This document shows, in pieces, positions 11,930 through 24,506 of a stretch of DNA of 64,000 bases. Source of the DNA: Symbiodinium natans (taxonomy: Eukaryota > Sar > Dinophyceae > Suessiales > Symbiodiniaceae); NCBI GenBank assembly GCA_905221605.1, contig CAJNDS010002594.1, forward strand, positions 171,001 to 235,000, in the 5' to 3' direction. A program made the position numbers and the translations under genes. Below the pieces are notes generated by a model. It saw only the letters and a program-made list of their open reading frames with translations. It did not search any database and had not been told where the DNA came from. Every line of letters begins with the position of its first letter. The stretch's first letter is position 1.

Positions 11930-11977
11930 AGGCTGTGACGGAGATGATGCGGGCTCAGGTGGTGGAGGTGGCTTGGC
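11930..11977 (-). CDS. Kinesin tail: Pro-rich exon ([10 protein letters not shown]), module copy 1
   Basis: A minus-strand segment entered at AG/G encodes [17 protein letters not shown] near-identical reading, [13 protein letters not shown], occurs at 7169-7125 behind an equivalent AG/G acceptor, which supports both as duplicated exons. A polyproline run of this kind may bind SH3-type partners (inference). The 3' end is not fixed. Confidence 0.45.
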
Positions 11978-12019
11978 CTGCGCCAACTTGCGTTCACGCG
12001 GAGTGCGGCCATCCATCTC

Positions 12020-12735
12020 GAACGCAGCTCTCAAGAGAAAGAGAGAAAAAGAGAGAGAAATAGAGATAGAGTTAGAGATAGAGAGAGGGAGAGGGCGAGA
12101 GAGGGAGAGGGGGAGAGGGGGAGAGGAGGAGAGGGGGAGAGGGGGGAGAGGAGGAGAGAGGGAGAGGGGGAGAGGGGAGAGGGGGGAGAGGGGGAGAGGA
12201 GGGGGAGAGGAGGGGGAGAGGAGGGGGAGAGGGTGGGGAGGAGAGGGGGAGTAGAGGAGAGAGGGAGAGGGGGAGAGGGGAGGAGGGGGAGAGGGGGAGG
12301 AGAGGGGGAGGAGAGGGGGAGGAAGGGGGAGGAGAGGGGAGAGGAGGGGGAGAGGGGAGGGGGAGAGGGGGGAGAGGGGGAGGGGAGAGGGGGAGAGGGG
12401 GAGGGGGGGAGGGGGGAGAGGGGGGGGGAGAGGGGGGGGAGAGGGGGGGGAGAGGGGGGGGAGAGGGGGGGGGAGAGGGGGGGGGGAGAGAGGGGGGGGA
12501 GAGGGGGAGGGAGAGAGGGGAGGGAGAGGGGGAGGGAGAGGGAGGGGGAGAGGGAGGGGGAGAGGGGGGGGAGAGGGGGAGAGGGGGAGAGGGGAGAGGG
12601 GAGAGGGGGAGAGGGGGAGAGGGGGAGAGGGGGAGAGGGGGAGAGGGGGCGAGGGGGAGAGGGGGAGAGGGGGAGAGGGAGAGAGGGAGAGAGGGAGAGA
12701 TGGAGAGGGAGAGGGGGAGGCACAGGGACAGGGAT
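12020..12735. repeat. Purine-rich GGGGAGA satellite, about 700 bases
   Basis: Almost pure (GGGGAGA)n, (GGAGAGG)n and (GA)n on the plus strand. The many long frames over it (poly Gly/Glu/Arg, or poly Ser/Pro on the other strand) are artefacts of the repeat. It lies in the inferred intron between the Ala/Pro-rich (13.2 kb) and Pro-rich (11.97 kb) tail exons. A long mirror-symmetric purine tract of this kind can form triplex DNA (known property; not shown here). Confidence 0.9.
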
Positions 12736-13149
12736 AGAGAAAGAGCAAGCATGTTTTTCCAATCCCCAGCCGAAAATTGAGCAATTAGATGGAGTGCTGC
12801 AGGGATCAGCAAGGATTGGGCACTCCACAGGTGTTCTGCCAGACTCTCCAGGATTGCACCCCAGGTATCGAACGAAGTACTGCCTGGGCCTACAGGATTC
12901 TACGGGTGCGTTCTCCAAGGGCTCTCCGGCAAATAAAAACTCCACAAGACTCTTTACAGCATTCCACAATCCGGAAAATCCGGAAACTCCGGAAATACTT
13001 TGCGGAAATTTGTGCGCTTCTCTACAGCGGGCACCCGGCAGGATTGTCTGCGGGCCCGGGGTCAGGAGACCCAGGCGAGGAGAAAGGCTGAAAAAGCGAC
13101 AACCACCCGAATGTACGCAACGTGTATCAACGTGTTCTACCTTGCTCCA

Positions 13150-13300
13150 TGCTGCTCTCACCGCTCCGCTGCGCCTCTGCTGGTCGCGCAGCCGCTGCCT
13201 CCAGCGCCTGCGGAGCTGCCTGCGGTGCCGCCTGTGGAGCCGCCTGCGGAGCCGCCTCTACAGGCAAGGCCTGATCTGGCTTGCGCTCGAGGTAAGCTGG
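13150..13300 (-). CDS. Kinesin tail: Ala/Pro-rich exon, module copy 1
   Basis: The minus-strand reading LERKPDQALPVEAAPQ continues into AAPQ repeats (codons GCGGCTCCGCAG and variants), then a charged end. The nucleotide sequence around CCTCGAGCGCA and the following PQ-repeat region resembles 7385-7258, so the two segments appear to be duplicates. All three minus frames stay open over much of it because of the 12-base repeat, so the reading frame was chosen by comparison with the other copy. It is a likely disordered linker between coiled coils. Confidence 0.4.
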
Positions 13301-13599
13301 CCTTGTCAGCAGGAACGTGTACAACAACGCAAGAAACTGGGAGGAGCGGCTATTCTCACAATAAATAAATCATTGCGAGAAAACAAAGCATTGCAAGAAC
13401 TGATCACTCATCAGACACATACTGGAAGCAAATGTCACTCCATGCCCACGCTGGGGAATCGACTCATCTGCCGGAACAGGGGCAACGGGGCGGGTCTCCT
13501 GCGTGGCGTTTGTTTTACAGTGGTCAGCTATAGCTCCAAAAGCCATCACTGCAGAAACCATAGGAACAAGCCAGTCGTGCTTAATGACGAAGGTTAACA

Positions 13600-16500
13600 G
13601 CAAACAAGTTTGCCAATTTCGCCTGAAAATGGTATTTGCAGCCTTCCATTGTCACACTTCTCTGAGCGGGTGCTAAGTCTTTGCCTCCTGTGGACGGGAT
13701 GCATGACCTGGAAGAAGCGCCTGTCAGCTGGACGCAGCAATGGAGAAGAGTAGCTATAGCCCTATAGCAGCTTTTCACAATGTGCCCACCTTTCGTGTCT
13801 TCCGGCGTGTGCCTTCTGGGATGTCCAAGGCACCTGCCGCGAAGCACCACACATCATGGCCAGCTTCGTTTCGACAAGGGCCTTGCAACGTTGTACGTTG
13901 GAGGTGCTTTGCAAAGTGTGTTTCAGCCCTGAACCCGATTCCTTTCCCACTTCAGTATCGCATCAGCCACCCGCATACAACCTGAATCCCCCTATCCTGT
14001 TGCAAAGATCTGCTGACCATCGCTCTTAGACTCTTGGCCACGAAGACCAACCGCAAACAGAGGGAAATCTGCCGTACCTGCCACCTCATGCGACGCAGGA
14101 GTCTCCTCTGCAGCGTTCGAAACAGTCTTTTGCTGTCGTTGGCTGATGAAACGTCATTCCGAAACATTTCCGAACCATTCCTTGCAAAGCCATGGCAGGG
14201 CCTGCGAGCCGCCGATGAAGGCGAAAGCAGAGCTGTCCACCCTCGAGTCCAGGAGAATGTCCAGGCGACTTTTATGTTTTGCATTATGTGTTGCGGAAGC
14301 ATTTCAGAAAGCAGCTAAGCCCGGCTAAGCCATGTGCGTTGTCGGACTGATTTCGCCAGCACCTCCACATCATATCTTCAACGATACTATCTTAGCAAAG
14401 ATACTGGGTAGTGTTGCATACAACTTACCAAAGCACCAAAGCTGCTACTTCCTGCTCAGAGGTGCAGAGAGCCTGCTGGATAGGCTGAGACTGCTGCTGG
14501 GGCCTAGCTCTGCGTGCACAGTGCCGCGAGCACAGCGAGGCAGAGCAGTGCAGGAAGAGATGAGGGAAAAGGATTCGCAGCCTACCAAGCCTTGCTAAGA
14601 CTTGCTAAGCCTTGCGCAGGCACGGCATCCGCACTTTTGACGAACGTGAACACTGACTCCTTTTCAGTGAAGACAGTCGCATCTGAAGCCTTATCCTGAG
14701 AAAGGGCAGCTACATCCTAATCTTCTAGACGCTGCCAAGCTCAGCCGAGGACGGGTGTCTGTGACCCCGGCACCTCTCAAGATATCCCCCTTCAGATCAT
14801 TTCAGAATCTGTTCCCGTCTCTCCAGCGACGTGCATTTTCATCTGACTTGTTCACATGCATTTTTCAGGCCCACCTCAGCACTGGAATTCAGGAAGCTGA
14901 AGGCCGATGTACCTTCCATGGTTTCCAGGGGGTAGGGCTGAGAGCATCTTCACTATGGAAACGAAAGTATGAAATAGTATGGAGAATATTGTAAGAAAGT
15001 CCGAGGTAAGAAAAAAAACTCTGACACTTTTCTCCTACTACTATTCTCACTACACTCACACGATACTAACACATACCTTCAACATAGTCAAATATGTGCC
15101 TTCTAGTCCTAGGCCTATGGGTAGATGCGGAACACTGACCGCCATGGCTCACCCGTCTCGCCAGCCACGCTCAGGCTTCCAAACAGCCCTGAACCTCTGT
15201 TTTGGATGCAAGGCATCGCCGAGGCTTTTTACGGCAGGATCACCATGGACCCTCACACCAGCGCCAAGCTCACGACCGGCGCTGTCCACTTCTTTTTGAG
15301 ACGGTTCCTAGGTGAATGATGGCGAGCGAACGCAGGCGACCGCGGACTGGATGCCCTTTCTTGAAGGTGTGCAGCGACTGCATTCCAAGCTCGAAAACTG
15401 TCGAAAACTTATGCAATCTTTTGAATCTTTTGAGGAGCCTCAGGAGCCAGGAGGGGCTGATAATGGCTGAAATACAGTACTAGCAGAGGCGGGCTGTCGC
15501 GGAAGCATCTTTTCCAAGACCAGCCTGTGGATCCATGAACCGATACCAATGTACGCCAAAGCTTCCGCTGCTTGGGTCTGAAGACCTTCGAAAAGTGACC
15601 TCGCCCGGCTTTGCGGAATCCGATGGCGCATCAATAGCCGAACAATGGAGTCACAGACACAAGCAGTCCAAGGCAGCCACGCCATGTCATGTGAGCGTCT
15701 GAAAGAATGCTACAAAAGCCAAGTAAACATGCTCTGGTTGTTGCATGACGTTGCATGTTGCTGGAAGTCTTGCGCGTATTGCTGGCTTCCTGCTGCAAGA
15801 CTAGTCGTGTAAATCCCACACCATGATGTCATCAGAGTTTGTGAAGCTCAGCGGCAGCGCAACCACAACAATGGGGTCGAGCAGATTCTTCCTTTTAATG
15901 GTGCCTCAGCCCAGCAGCATGCTTCAAAACATATTCCTCTCAGTGCCGCATGCGTTGCTTACTCGGGTTCCTGTACGGGCTATTGACACTGCACAGCGTC
16001 AGGTGAAACATGAAAGAGCACCAGTACAGCTGCGGCCTTTGCAATCTGGATAATCTGGGTCAGAGCCGTATGACTCGTATGACTTCTGCGACTTCTGACA
16101 CCACCTTCGTTCAAGCCAAACAACTGCACAATCTGCAGCAGCTGTGGTGGAGATGCCTTTTGGGGAAAAGCGGCAAGGTGTCCTTAACGTGTTCGACCGC
16201 GAGCGCCGGAGCATCGTACTTCATAATGCTCTGCCGTGGAGACTTAGACATTCGAAGACAACTAGACTAGAGCCAGGGTGCTTGTGCTACGAAGCACCGG
16301 CCATAGAGGAATCTTGCGGCTGCAGCATGGAACAACATGCCGTGTGATTTGAACTGTTTCCGCTCAGCTCAGCTGGCCCTGTCGAGGAGCGTCTTGCCTG
16401 CAGCCCACACGTGCATCTGCAAGTTGGCAAGCAACTAACTTTTAGCAAAGCTAAATTCAACACACCAAGAGCACGGCTTGAGCGCACTCCCTCACGAGAC

Positions 16501-19500
16501 TTGATCCTCCGAAAGCTAACAAGTACTGAAAGTACTGCACCACTCCCACTCTTGTGATCGCTGGTGTACTGGGCGGACCCCCCTCGCAGCGACACGGGCG
16601 AGGATGTTGGCGTGGATGCCTGGCACAGCTGCTCTGGCCGATGGGGAAAGATGATGCAGTGGCCTCAACACGCTAAGTTGGGTGCTTGCTCGGAAGGCGG
16701 GCTAGGTGACACAGCTTGTGGCGTCCCCTCATCAAGGGCGTGCATGGCAAAAGAGCACAAGAGCACACGCTGCAAAACCAGAAATATGTGATATGCGGAT
16801 TGCATCAGAACAACCCATGCATAAGACCCAAGCCAGTGGTTCGGCAGTACCTTGGCCAACAGCTACAGTACCAATACACTTTATCCGCAGACCCCGCACA
16901 AGGCAGCGCCCAGTTGAAACTCGACCGTGTTTTTGTGTGTGTTTCCCCTATCCCTCCCACCAACCCTCCATCACTCCAGTTCCTCATTGGAAGGCAGGAC
17001 AGGCAGCCGCAGGCTTTCTCCGAACCATAGGCGGTCGCTGTAAGGCCACGAGGGCAAGGCAAGTTTGGCTGTGTCCCATATACGGGCGAAAGGGCGAGCA
17101 TAAGTCACAACATGGCCAAAGGTTGGCTCTTCACGTAAGGCATGGGCCGAGCACGCAAAATTGTGCGAATCAATGCGAACCCCACGAGGGCGCAAAGGCG
17201 GAGAATTAAAGCGCGTGCGGATGTTCTGGGGGCGCGCTCACGAAGCCAGGGCTCGGTAAAGACCGTGGCAAGGCGTCATCTTCGCAGCTCTTAGGCTGGC
17301 AGTGCTGCTTCCAATGGGCTTCCAAGATGCCTGGCAACTGCCTGAAAAACGGGGGGTTTGGCCACCGTGCAATGCCCCAAAGGCTGAAGACTGAAGACGT
17401 CGAAATTTCTGAGGCTCTGCTGGCTGCATGGCTGCACTCAGATTGGCAATTGCAGAGGAAGTTTATGGCATCACTTGGCTGGCAGACAATTGCACCACGA
17501 CGTGTCATTCATGTACGTCTAAAAAAGAAGTCTTGCCCTTACAGCAGCCAAGCGGACATGTTGGATTCGACATGCGAAGCTCAGCAATTGGGAGTATGGG
17601 CCAACAGACCACAAGCAACAATGGTTTTGCTCTGGTTCAGGCATGCGAGTCTGCGAATCTTGTTGTGGCCAAGACTATGTGTGGTTGGTGTCTACCTCTT
17701 CAACTCCCGATGGACAACAGACTCACTGCATTGATTTATTTGTCACAACAAGAGTGTACTCGGTCGACATTGGCAGCTGTCGCGCTTTCGAGATCAGGTG
17801 ACTGTGCAGCTACAGCTCCAATGCTCCAAGCCCAGCAAGGGACGCTGGAACAAGCATGGTCTTGAGGTGGCGAAGAAGTTTCTGCTGGACATTCAAGTCA
17901 AATCACATCTGATTCTGAACCAATGGCGCCCCAAACCCTTGAGCTGAAGCACTTGCTGCCTACTTTGCGACGACTGGACTCAGCGCGCGATGCAGACACA
18001 CAAGGTACGAAAATTGCGTATGAAAATCAGATTTGTGGGAAGCGTGTGCAAAACCATGCACGTGCAGGCGCATTGGTGGATTTCACATCACGAAGACAGA
18101 AGCAGCTGCAAAGGCTCAAGCGGCAACCCCAGCTGCAGAGAACCAAACGCAGCCCTAGCCTTCACCACTCTCGTCACACACTTGACTTATTTGGTCATCA
18201 TGCCCGAGCTCGAGTTGATCACTGCCAGTCCAAGCAGTCCAACACAGAAACCACCGAAATGCACTCGCCCTAACCCAAGCCCTTGTGCAATTGCAGAACC
18301 TGTCTTGGCAGATCTTGGCCGCAACACAGGGTTTGCCAGGGAGTCACGAGCCACGATCGGAGTTTGCGCCCCGACTTGGCTTTTCGACAAGAAGAGCGAT
18401 TCAGGCACGATGCTCATGCAATCTCATGCAGCAGACGGAGGGCTGGAGGGACAAAATTGCCAGTGGGAAGCCCCACAATGTCCGCGACTGTGCTTTCCAC
18501 ATTGCAGGATTTCAATAATTTGCAATAGAAGGCAGGCCATGAAGTTGGCACCATGTTCACGGACTGGCGCAAAGATTGGGCGTGTGCAGCCAAATTCTGT
18601 TACGCGGGCATCTGCCGAAGCAGTGGCTTTTTGGGGGACATGCCCTCCGAATTCAAAGCCCCCTCCATCGTTGAGGGCTGCAGGAGCAGGGCTGAGATTC
18701 CTTTTTCATTGCTTTGGTTGTTTGTGTCTCGCGTCGGCCCAGCGCGTGGCCTGGTATAGAGACGGCTCGCGGACCTCCCGCTCACTTGGTTGCATTGCGT
18801 TGCGCAGCTTGGCCTCCCCACTCCTGAGAGAAGCAAAAGCGAGCCCTCCAGCCTGCACCCATACCTAAGTCCTTGTCTGCTTTAAGCGTAGCCGGGTGTG
18901 GGCGACAGCCCCGTCACATAATCTGTCTGCAAGTGTGAGCCTTAGAAGCAAACCAAGTCCCGAACTGTTTTCACTGCCTGCACGGCAACAATCCACTGCA
19001 TTTGCCGTTCGTGCTGCTGAGTGTTCTGGGCATATGGCGAGTCGATGCGACACCACCTCGCAATGGTTGTTTGATGGCACGGCGGACCTGCCAGGTGCTG
19101 TGAGAAGCGCAACGTTATGCACAATATCTGCACCGGAAATTCATGTAGCTCTGTAGCTCCAGAACTTGATGATCTTGGCAGACCACAAACTGAACTGTTT
19201 GCGAAGGTTTCATCTGGCTGAGACGAACGTGTGCAACCGCGCTTGAGGAATGCAGGCTACGGCCGTTGCGACCGTGCTATGTCAGGCCCATCCTAGAAAC
19301 AAAAATTGGGACCACTAGGGGGCCCATCTGATGGCGCCCGTCGCTTCTGCTCAGCGAAGTTGCAGCACATGCATAGGCTACACAATCACAGCAGGGCTTA
19401 GCAGTTCTCCAAGTTTTCATATACAGCCTCCTCCTCTCCAAAAAACTAGCAGCTAGCAGCCACCACAATAGTGCAGATGCCAAGACAAAACAAGTGTTGA

Positions 19501-19600
19501 TAGCTTTATGGCCGTGGCCTGCGAGCTGTTGCCACTTGCACCGCATGTGCAGTTTTTGCGCCCCCTCACCTATTCAATGGTTCAGGTCAAGCACTCCATG
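13600..19600. other. Kinesin gene interior, exons not resolved
   Basis: This stretch lies between the coiled-coil exon at 19.7 kb and the Ala/Pro-rich exon at 13.3 kb. It contains no repeat block and no long frame with a recognisable family. Given exons of 27-80 bases elsewhere in the gene, several tail exons are probably here, but I could not fix any with matching phases. Confidence 0.3.
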
Positions 19601-19611
19601 ACGCAGCAAGG

Positions 19612-19706
19612 AAGCCTTCATCGTGCTTTGAGTCTAAGATCGCAGCATCTATCATTGCAGTCAGGTTCGCGCATTGTGTCAACAACTTCTCATACTTCTG
19701 CTTTGC
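19612..19706 (-). CDS. Kinesin tail: helical exon (AKQKYEKLLTQCANL)
   Basis: A frame entered at AG/G near 19706 encodes AKQKYEKLLTQCANLTAMID and continues open to about 19612. The first half is amphipathic and suits a coiled-coil stalk. The donor could be one of several GA or GC sites, so the 3' end is approximate. Confidence 0.45.
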
Positions 19707-19876
19707 CTGCCAGGCGCAGCCAACTATCAATGCTTGCCAAACATGCAGACAACGGAAGATTCTGCTGTGTTGGGTAATGTTCAAAAATCCCCATCCTTGA
19801 CTCTCTCCTGCCGATGGACGCACACAACTACTCCTGTCTATAATCGACTCCCTGTCCCTTATCCCTGTGGAAGAGC

Positions 19877-19954
19877 CTCGCGCAGATTTCTTTCCAGCTG
19901 CTGAATTCGCTGGTCCTTCCGCTCGATTTTCTTGTCACTCTCCGCACTTTCGAC
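19877..19954 (-). CDS. Kinesin tail: strong coiled-coil exon
   Basis: A 78-base exon candidate (26 codons, phase 0 at both ends) with AG/G acceptor and GC donor. The protein reads VESAESDKKIERKD followed by QRIQQLERNLRE: highly charged, without prolines, with Ile/Leu heptads, so a coiled coil is expected. Exon size, phase and splice sites match the motor exons upstream. It is probably part of the dimerising stalk. Confidence 0.6.
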
Positions 19955-20155
19955 CTGTTCAAGGTGGTCACCTCCAACATGGAAGTTAAACGAGTCTGGG
20001 GTACCACATTGCCTTCAAACCGCTGTTTTGAGCAACCAGCTTGTGGTACATCACCTTGGCATGAACCATCCAAGGATAGTGCAAGGCTGCGCATGGGGCA
20101 TAGACCGGTATGGACGGTATAGCGGCTTGCACGGAAACTAACTCTAGAACTTGGC

Positions 20156-20199
20156 CCATCTGCCGTAAGCTGCTCCAGATTTTGATCCAGACGAGAAAC
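20156..20199 (-). CDS. Kinesin tail: coiled-coil exon (VSRLDQNLEQLTAD)
   Basis: A 44-base minus-strand exon candidate with AG/G acceptor and GC donor, ending in phase 2. It encodes VSRLDQNLEQLTAD, with hydrophobic residues at heptad spacing. It fits the exon size and splice-site style of the motor region. It lies just upstream, in coding order, of the stronger coiled-coil exon at 19954-19877. Confidence 0.5.
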
Positions 20200-20249
20200 C
20201 TGGACATTGGCGCAAGCAATTTGCATGGTAGGTAAAACCGAGAGGTAGC

Positions 20250-22140
20250 CGTCAAAGCACCAGGAACAAGACCTTCCATTTCAACAACGGCCTTTCCGCA
20301 TCGTTGTCCTCCATGGATAACAACGGTCTAAGCAAGACTGGTCGGGGTTTTGAACCGAGGGTTCAATCCAGAAAGCCTCGGACTTCTTTTGGGGCCAAAT
20401 CCCACGCCCAACACTTTTCCACGACCCTCTCCGAATTCGGTACCCACGCTAGGAGTTAAAAGAAACGGGGTACGCGCTGGAGGCACTCAGGCTTCAATGC
20501 TTGCGTCTCGACTTGAATTTCGGTTCGGGGTCTGGGATGTAAAACATGCAGCAGTCAAGGCAACCAACTGCTCAGGACCAGCAGCCCAGCAAAAAGACTT
20601 AAAGTAGTCTTAAAATATCCACCGACCTCACGGGGGTCAGAGCTCGTGAAGGCTTTGTCTTCGTTCTCGCCATACTCGCCACTATCCCTTCCCCTCCTCA
20701 GCTCTTTTCGTTCTCCCGCCACCGTCACCAAACCTCACGCATCCTCTTACGTTTCGTGGAGAGGCTTTCCTTTAGATGCTTCCGCCCTTACGCCCTCACC
20801 ACCATCACCACCCCACCACCCTCACAGAGCCGCCTCACACAAACCCCAAGCCCAGTCCTTACGTACGTCTTACACTTCGAGACAGTTTTAGAGTCCCCTC
20901 ACAGAGCTGCCCTGCCCGCCTCGCCACCCTCGCCACCCTGACCACCCTCACACAAACCTCAAGCCTCCTACGTTTCGTGGCCCGCCCCTTTAAATGCCTT
21001 TCAAGCCCCTTGAGAGCGACATTTGTGTTAGAAGGTCCTAGAAGGTCCCAATGCGCACGTCACCGCCCTCGAAGGCGGGGAGTGTGGGAAGGGGTTTCTG
21101 TCAGGGTGGTGGAGGTCGGGCGTGTGTTGGAACATTTAAAATTCCACCATCTCTACGAAGGCGAGCTCTCCATACATTGGGATTCGGCGGGTGGCGACGC
21201 CGGCGCGCGTTGGGACCCTATACATGGCTTCGGTAGCTCCACGAAGGGTGTAAGGGGGGCCTCTTCACGAAGCGTGGCTCCCCCAACCTGCCTCCTTTGG
21301 CGAACTTCAAGACGCCCCCTCCGAACCTCAGCTACCCTTCGTGGCGGCATATGCCGCCGACCTTCCTGAAAAACCAAGATGCCGGACACGCCCTCCGAAA
21401 GGCATAATGCTTTGGGTGCTTTTGTTGATGCTTTCTCATGCTATCCCCCTAGAAAGCAGCTTCCAGGTCAGTGGCTGGGACAGGGCCTCGGAAGCGGCTG
21501 AAGCATCCGAAAAGCAGACATCGCTGTAAATAGTGTTGCTTTCACGTGCTGATGTGGAAACTCTTGGTCGAGCCCCCGTGGCCTTGCGGCCGCAGGGCTG
21601 ATGCTCATGATGCACGAGGGCCGCAGACAGGACCCCCTCGGGACCGCGGGGGCGAGGGTCATCGAGCCAAGGGCATAATGCGCATCTCTGAAACGCAACA
21701 GTGCAGCATCCCAAAATGCATGCTGCGCTGCCATTTCCACGCTATTTCCACACTATTCTCAGGGGTTCGGCGTTCGGCGGCTTCGGGATGCGCAGTTTGG
21801 GTAGCCTTTCTGGGCATCAAGCAGCCCAGGGACCGCAGCACATCCGTGGCAGCTCGCCAGCGCGTGCAAAGGATTCTTCGTTGTTCTTGATGTTCTTGTT
21901 TTCGTTATTGTTGTTGGCTCCAACGTTCTGAAAATGCGCGCGCGATTGGCACGTGCCAATCACAAGTTTTTTGTGTGCTTCACATTCTAAAAAATCCACT
22001 GCCGTCGGCTATTTTTCGATGCGTGAAATTTCCACGTTCTGACACATGTGGAAAACATCGTTATTCGCAAAGTTTCGCACATGTGCGAGGCCAAAAGCAT
22101 CTCTGTTTGCGATGTTTCGCATGTGTTCGAGGCCAGAAAA
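20250..22140. other. Long intron or spacer, low complexity, no gene seen
   Basis: 20640-20950 is rich in CCACCCTCACC-type words. 20950-21450 is GC-rich, with CCTTCGTGG-type words. The 197-residue plus-strand frame at 20776-21369 covers this biased sequence and has no domain. No exon could be supported. Confidence 0.35.
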
Positions 22141-22149
22141 CTTGTATAT

Positions 22150-22520
22150 CCATGCCCACACGATGACTATGACCGTGTTACCAGCGCATGCGAGTCAGAG
22201 CATCCATGCCGGGAATCCATGCAAGCACGATGATTACGTCTGTGTGACCAATGCGTGCGAGTGGCCAGAGCATCCATGCCCGCACGATGATTGCGTACGA
22301 TTGCGTCCGTGTGACCAGTGCGTGTTAGTGGCCAATGATGCCTACGTCCGTGGTAACAGTGCGCGTGAGTGGCCAGAGCCTTCATGCCTGCACGATGATA
22401 ACGTCTGTGTGACCAGTGTGGGCGAGTGGCCCGAGCATCCATGCCCGCACCGATGATTTCGTCCGTCTGACCAGTGCCTGTTACCGCACGATGATTACGT
22501 CCGTGTTGCGGTTGCCGAAA
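22150..22520. repeat. Minisatellite, about 60-70-base unit
   Basis: Diverged copies of GTGACCAGTGCGTGCGAGTG, GCCAGAGCATCCATGCC and CACGATGATTACGTCC recur about five times. Translations over it repeat the same peptide words, which explains the plus-strand frame at 22046-22456. It is followed by telomere-like GGTTTAGGGTT-type words at 22600-22770. Confidence 0.8.
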
Positions 22521-23724
22521 TACCAGAACCAGATTAGTTGATGCAGTCTTCTCGCGCGGCCCTGTGCCTGAAACCTTAGTCCTTGACTGCAACTGCAGAG
22601 AGGGTTCAGGATTCAGGGTTCCGGGATTTCGGTGTGGCTTAGGGTTGAGTGCTAGGCCTTTCGGGTCTTTGCTTAGTTCGAGCAGGTCTTACTCCTGCAG
22701 CTGTTGCGGTATCGAACCCTAAATACTAGATCGTAAAGGACCGGGCCTGGCTACGCGTCCTAAACCTAAACCTTCAGCCTTCAACTAAGGAATGGTGCAG
22801 CGCAAAGCCGAAAAGCTCCAACCTTCAGCCGAACTCGCTGAAGCGCCTGTGCAAAGCCAAAGCACACTGAATAGAAATTCCCTAAAAGCGTGCAGTGCAA
22901 AGCCCGAACTCAAATTGCTTTCAGGTTCGCCGCGACGCGACGCCGGACAAACAAAAAAAACACGAAAATAGAAAATCCCGTGAACAGGACGTCCAACGCG
23001 AAACGCGCCTTTTTTTCTGGAGTTCTTTGAAAAAAAACATGCTCTAGATTCATTGAACCAAATAGCCACCTTTCTCCTTCCTGACAATTTGAGCGGCCTC
23101 CCCAAAAACCCGACACACTCTGCAGAGCCTGCACGGCTGGCTTTTCATTCTAGGGCCTCTGGGCCTAGAAGGGAACCACTGAGAAGGGAGTGCTGCAGCG
23201 CTCAGGTGTCCTCAGCCGACGAAGCACGGCAGCCAGGCCTGAGTGACTTGGAGTCACTTGGAGTGGCTTGGAGTGACTTGGGTCCTGTGCCATCGACATG
23301 CCCCGCAGTGCCCCGCAGTGCCCCGCAGTGAAGTGGTGAGTGATGGTGAGTGCAAGGCCCTTTGCCGGTTGGTGCACTTGCCGCCTCGAGCGAGCTCTGG
23401 AAATGCTACATCTGCAAATCAAGTACGATAAACACAGTAAACACAAGTTGGCATGGATGGCACAAGACTCGGGGCTGCTCAGACTGGATGAGATTCTGAT
23501 GGCTCTTTGTCAGCTCCTGAACGCGGGCTGCCACACGTAGTCTGGCCGATCTCGGCATGGTCTTAGACTAAAATTCGGATCACGAAAAGCTCTGACTGCT
23601 CGGCATGTTCCGCGCCGGCCCCCAGTTCGCAAAAAAAGCTCAACCCGAAGCCCTCTCACCTCTCGATAGAATGGTTTTCCCAAGATTGCTGCCAAAGCAG
23701 AGCATTTGCGCTGGAGTTCGCGAC

Positions 23725-23796
23725 AGGTCAAAGTGTCGTTCTTTGATGGTGATGTCCTCCAGTTCTTGTGCCAACCGCACTTTTTCATTTCGGAGC
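23725..23796 (-). CDS. Kinesin tail: coiled-coil exon (RLAQELEDITIKER)
   Basis: A minus-strand frame, entered through AG followed by G and left at a possible GT donor, encodes LRNEKVRLAQELEDITIKER. It is strongly helical with heptad spacing, typical of a kinesin stalk. The 3' boundary is uncertain, because the frame stays open for several more codons and a second helical reading (CRELQRKCSALAA) overlaps it. Near 23530-23485 another helical stretch (RVQELTKSHQNLIQ) may be the next exon. The exact splice pattern is not resolved. Confidence 0.5.
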
Positions 23797-24132
23797 CTGT
23801 CACTATCTGTTCACAGTCGCCACATGCACACCCAAGTCATTCCGACTTGACAAAGAAGTCTCGAACCAAAGTGCAGAAACTCGTCAGCTCAACTTTTCCA
23901 GCTCGGAGACCTGCTGTGCACGAAAGTTTCACACATGAAGTTATCGCCCGCTTTCTGAAACCCAGCTGCTTTCGCCGGCCCTACAACAGGACCTCAGAGA
24001 AAACCGACCTAGTCACCTAGTCGCTAAAATCAGGGCACCAAATGTTGTTCTCTCGCACGCCTGTTCGTTTCTCTCGTACTCGATGCTTTCGCGGTCGTTT
24101 TGCGCCTCAGCTCCAACCGCAACAAAGCCATA

Positions 24133-24136
24133 CAAC

Positions 24137-24168
<32 letters not shown>
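24133..24168. repeat. (CA)n microsatellite
   Basis: CACACA tract within the kinesin gene, between coiled-coil exon candidates. Shorter CA tracts occur near 33547-33566 and 34150-34168. Confidence 0.85.
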
Positions 24169-24506
24169 CTACACCTACCTCCTCCTCAGGTCCTCTTCCA
24201 AAGATTGCTCAGAACCTGGCGTCCATTGCCTGCATCGTTAGCCGATGCTTTTCATCTTCTGCCACACGTAACTGCCTCATATGAATCTGGCTATGATGAG
24301 CTGTGCCACAATGTGTCGCAACATGCCACTATGACTAGTTCAGGTCCACTACTGTAGGCTGCACACGATTGAACCTCCTCCTTCTCCCTGTTGGCCTTTT
24401 TTCACGCTCATGGGCTCAAGTTGATTGTCACAGTTGATTCCCAGAACATCTGGGACATGTTGAACACGGGAGTCCGTTGACTCGAACTGCTTTTGTGTAA
24501 GCCTGC

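Noticed and set aside
11873-13597. Long Ser/Pro and Gly/Glu/Arg ORFs on both strands (up to 454 codons)
   Set aside because: They are translations of the GGGGAGA satellite; the open frame comes from the absence of T and C rather than from coding selection.
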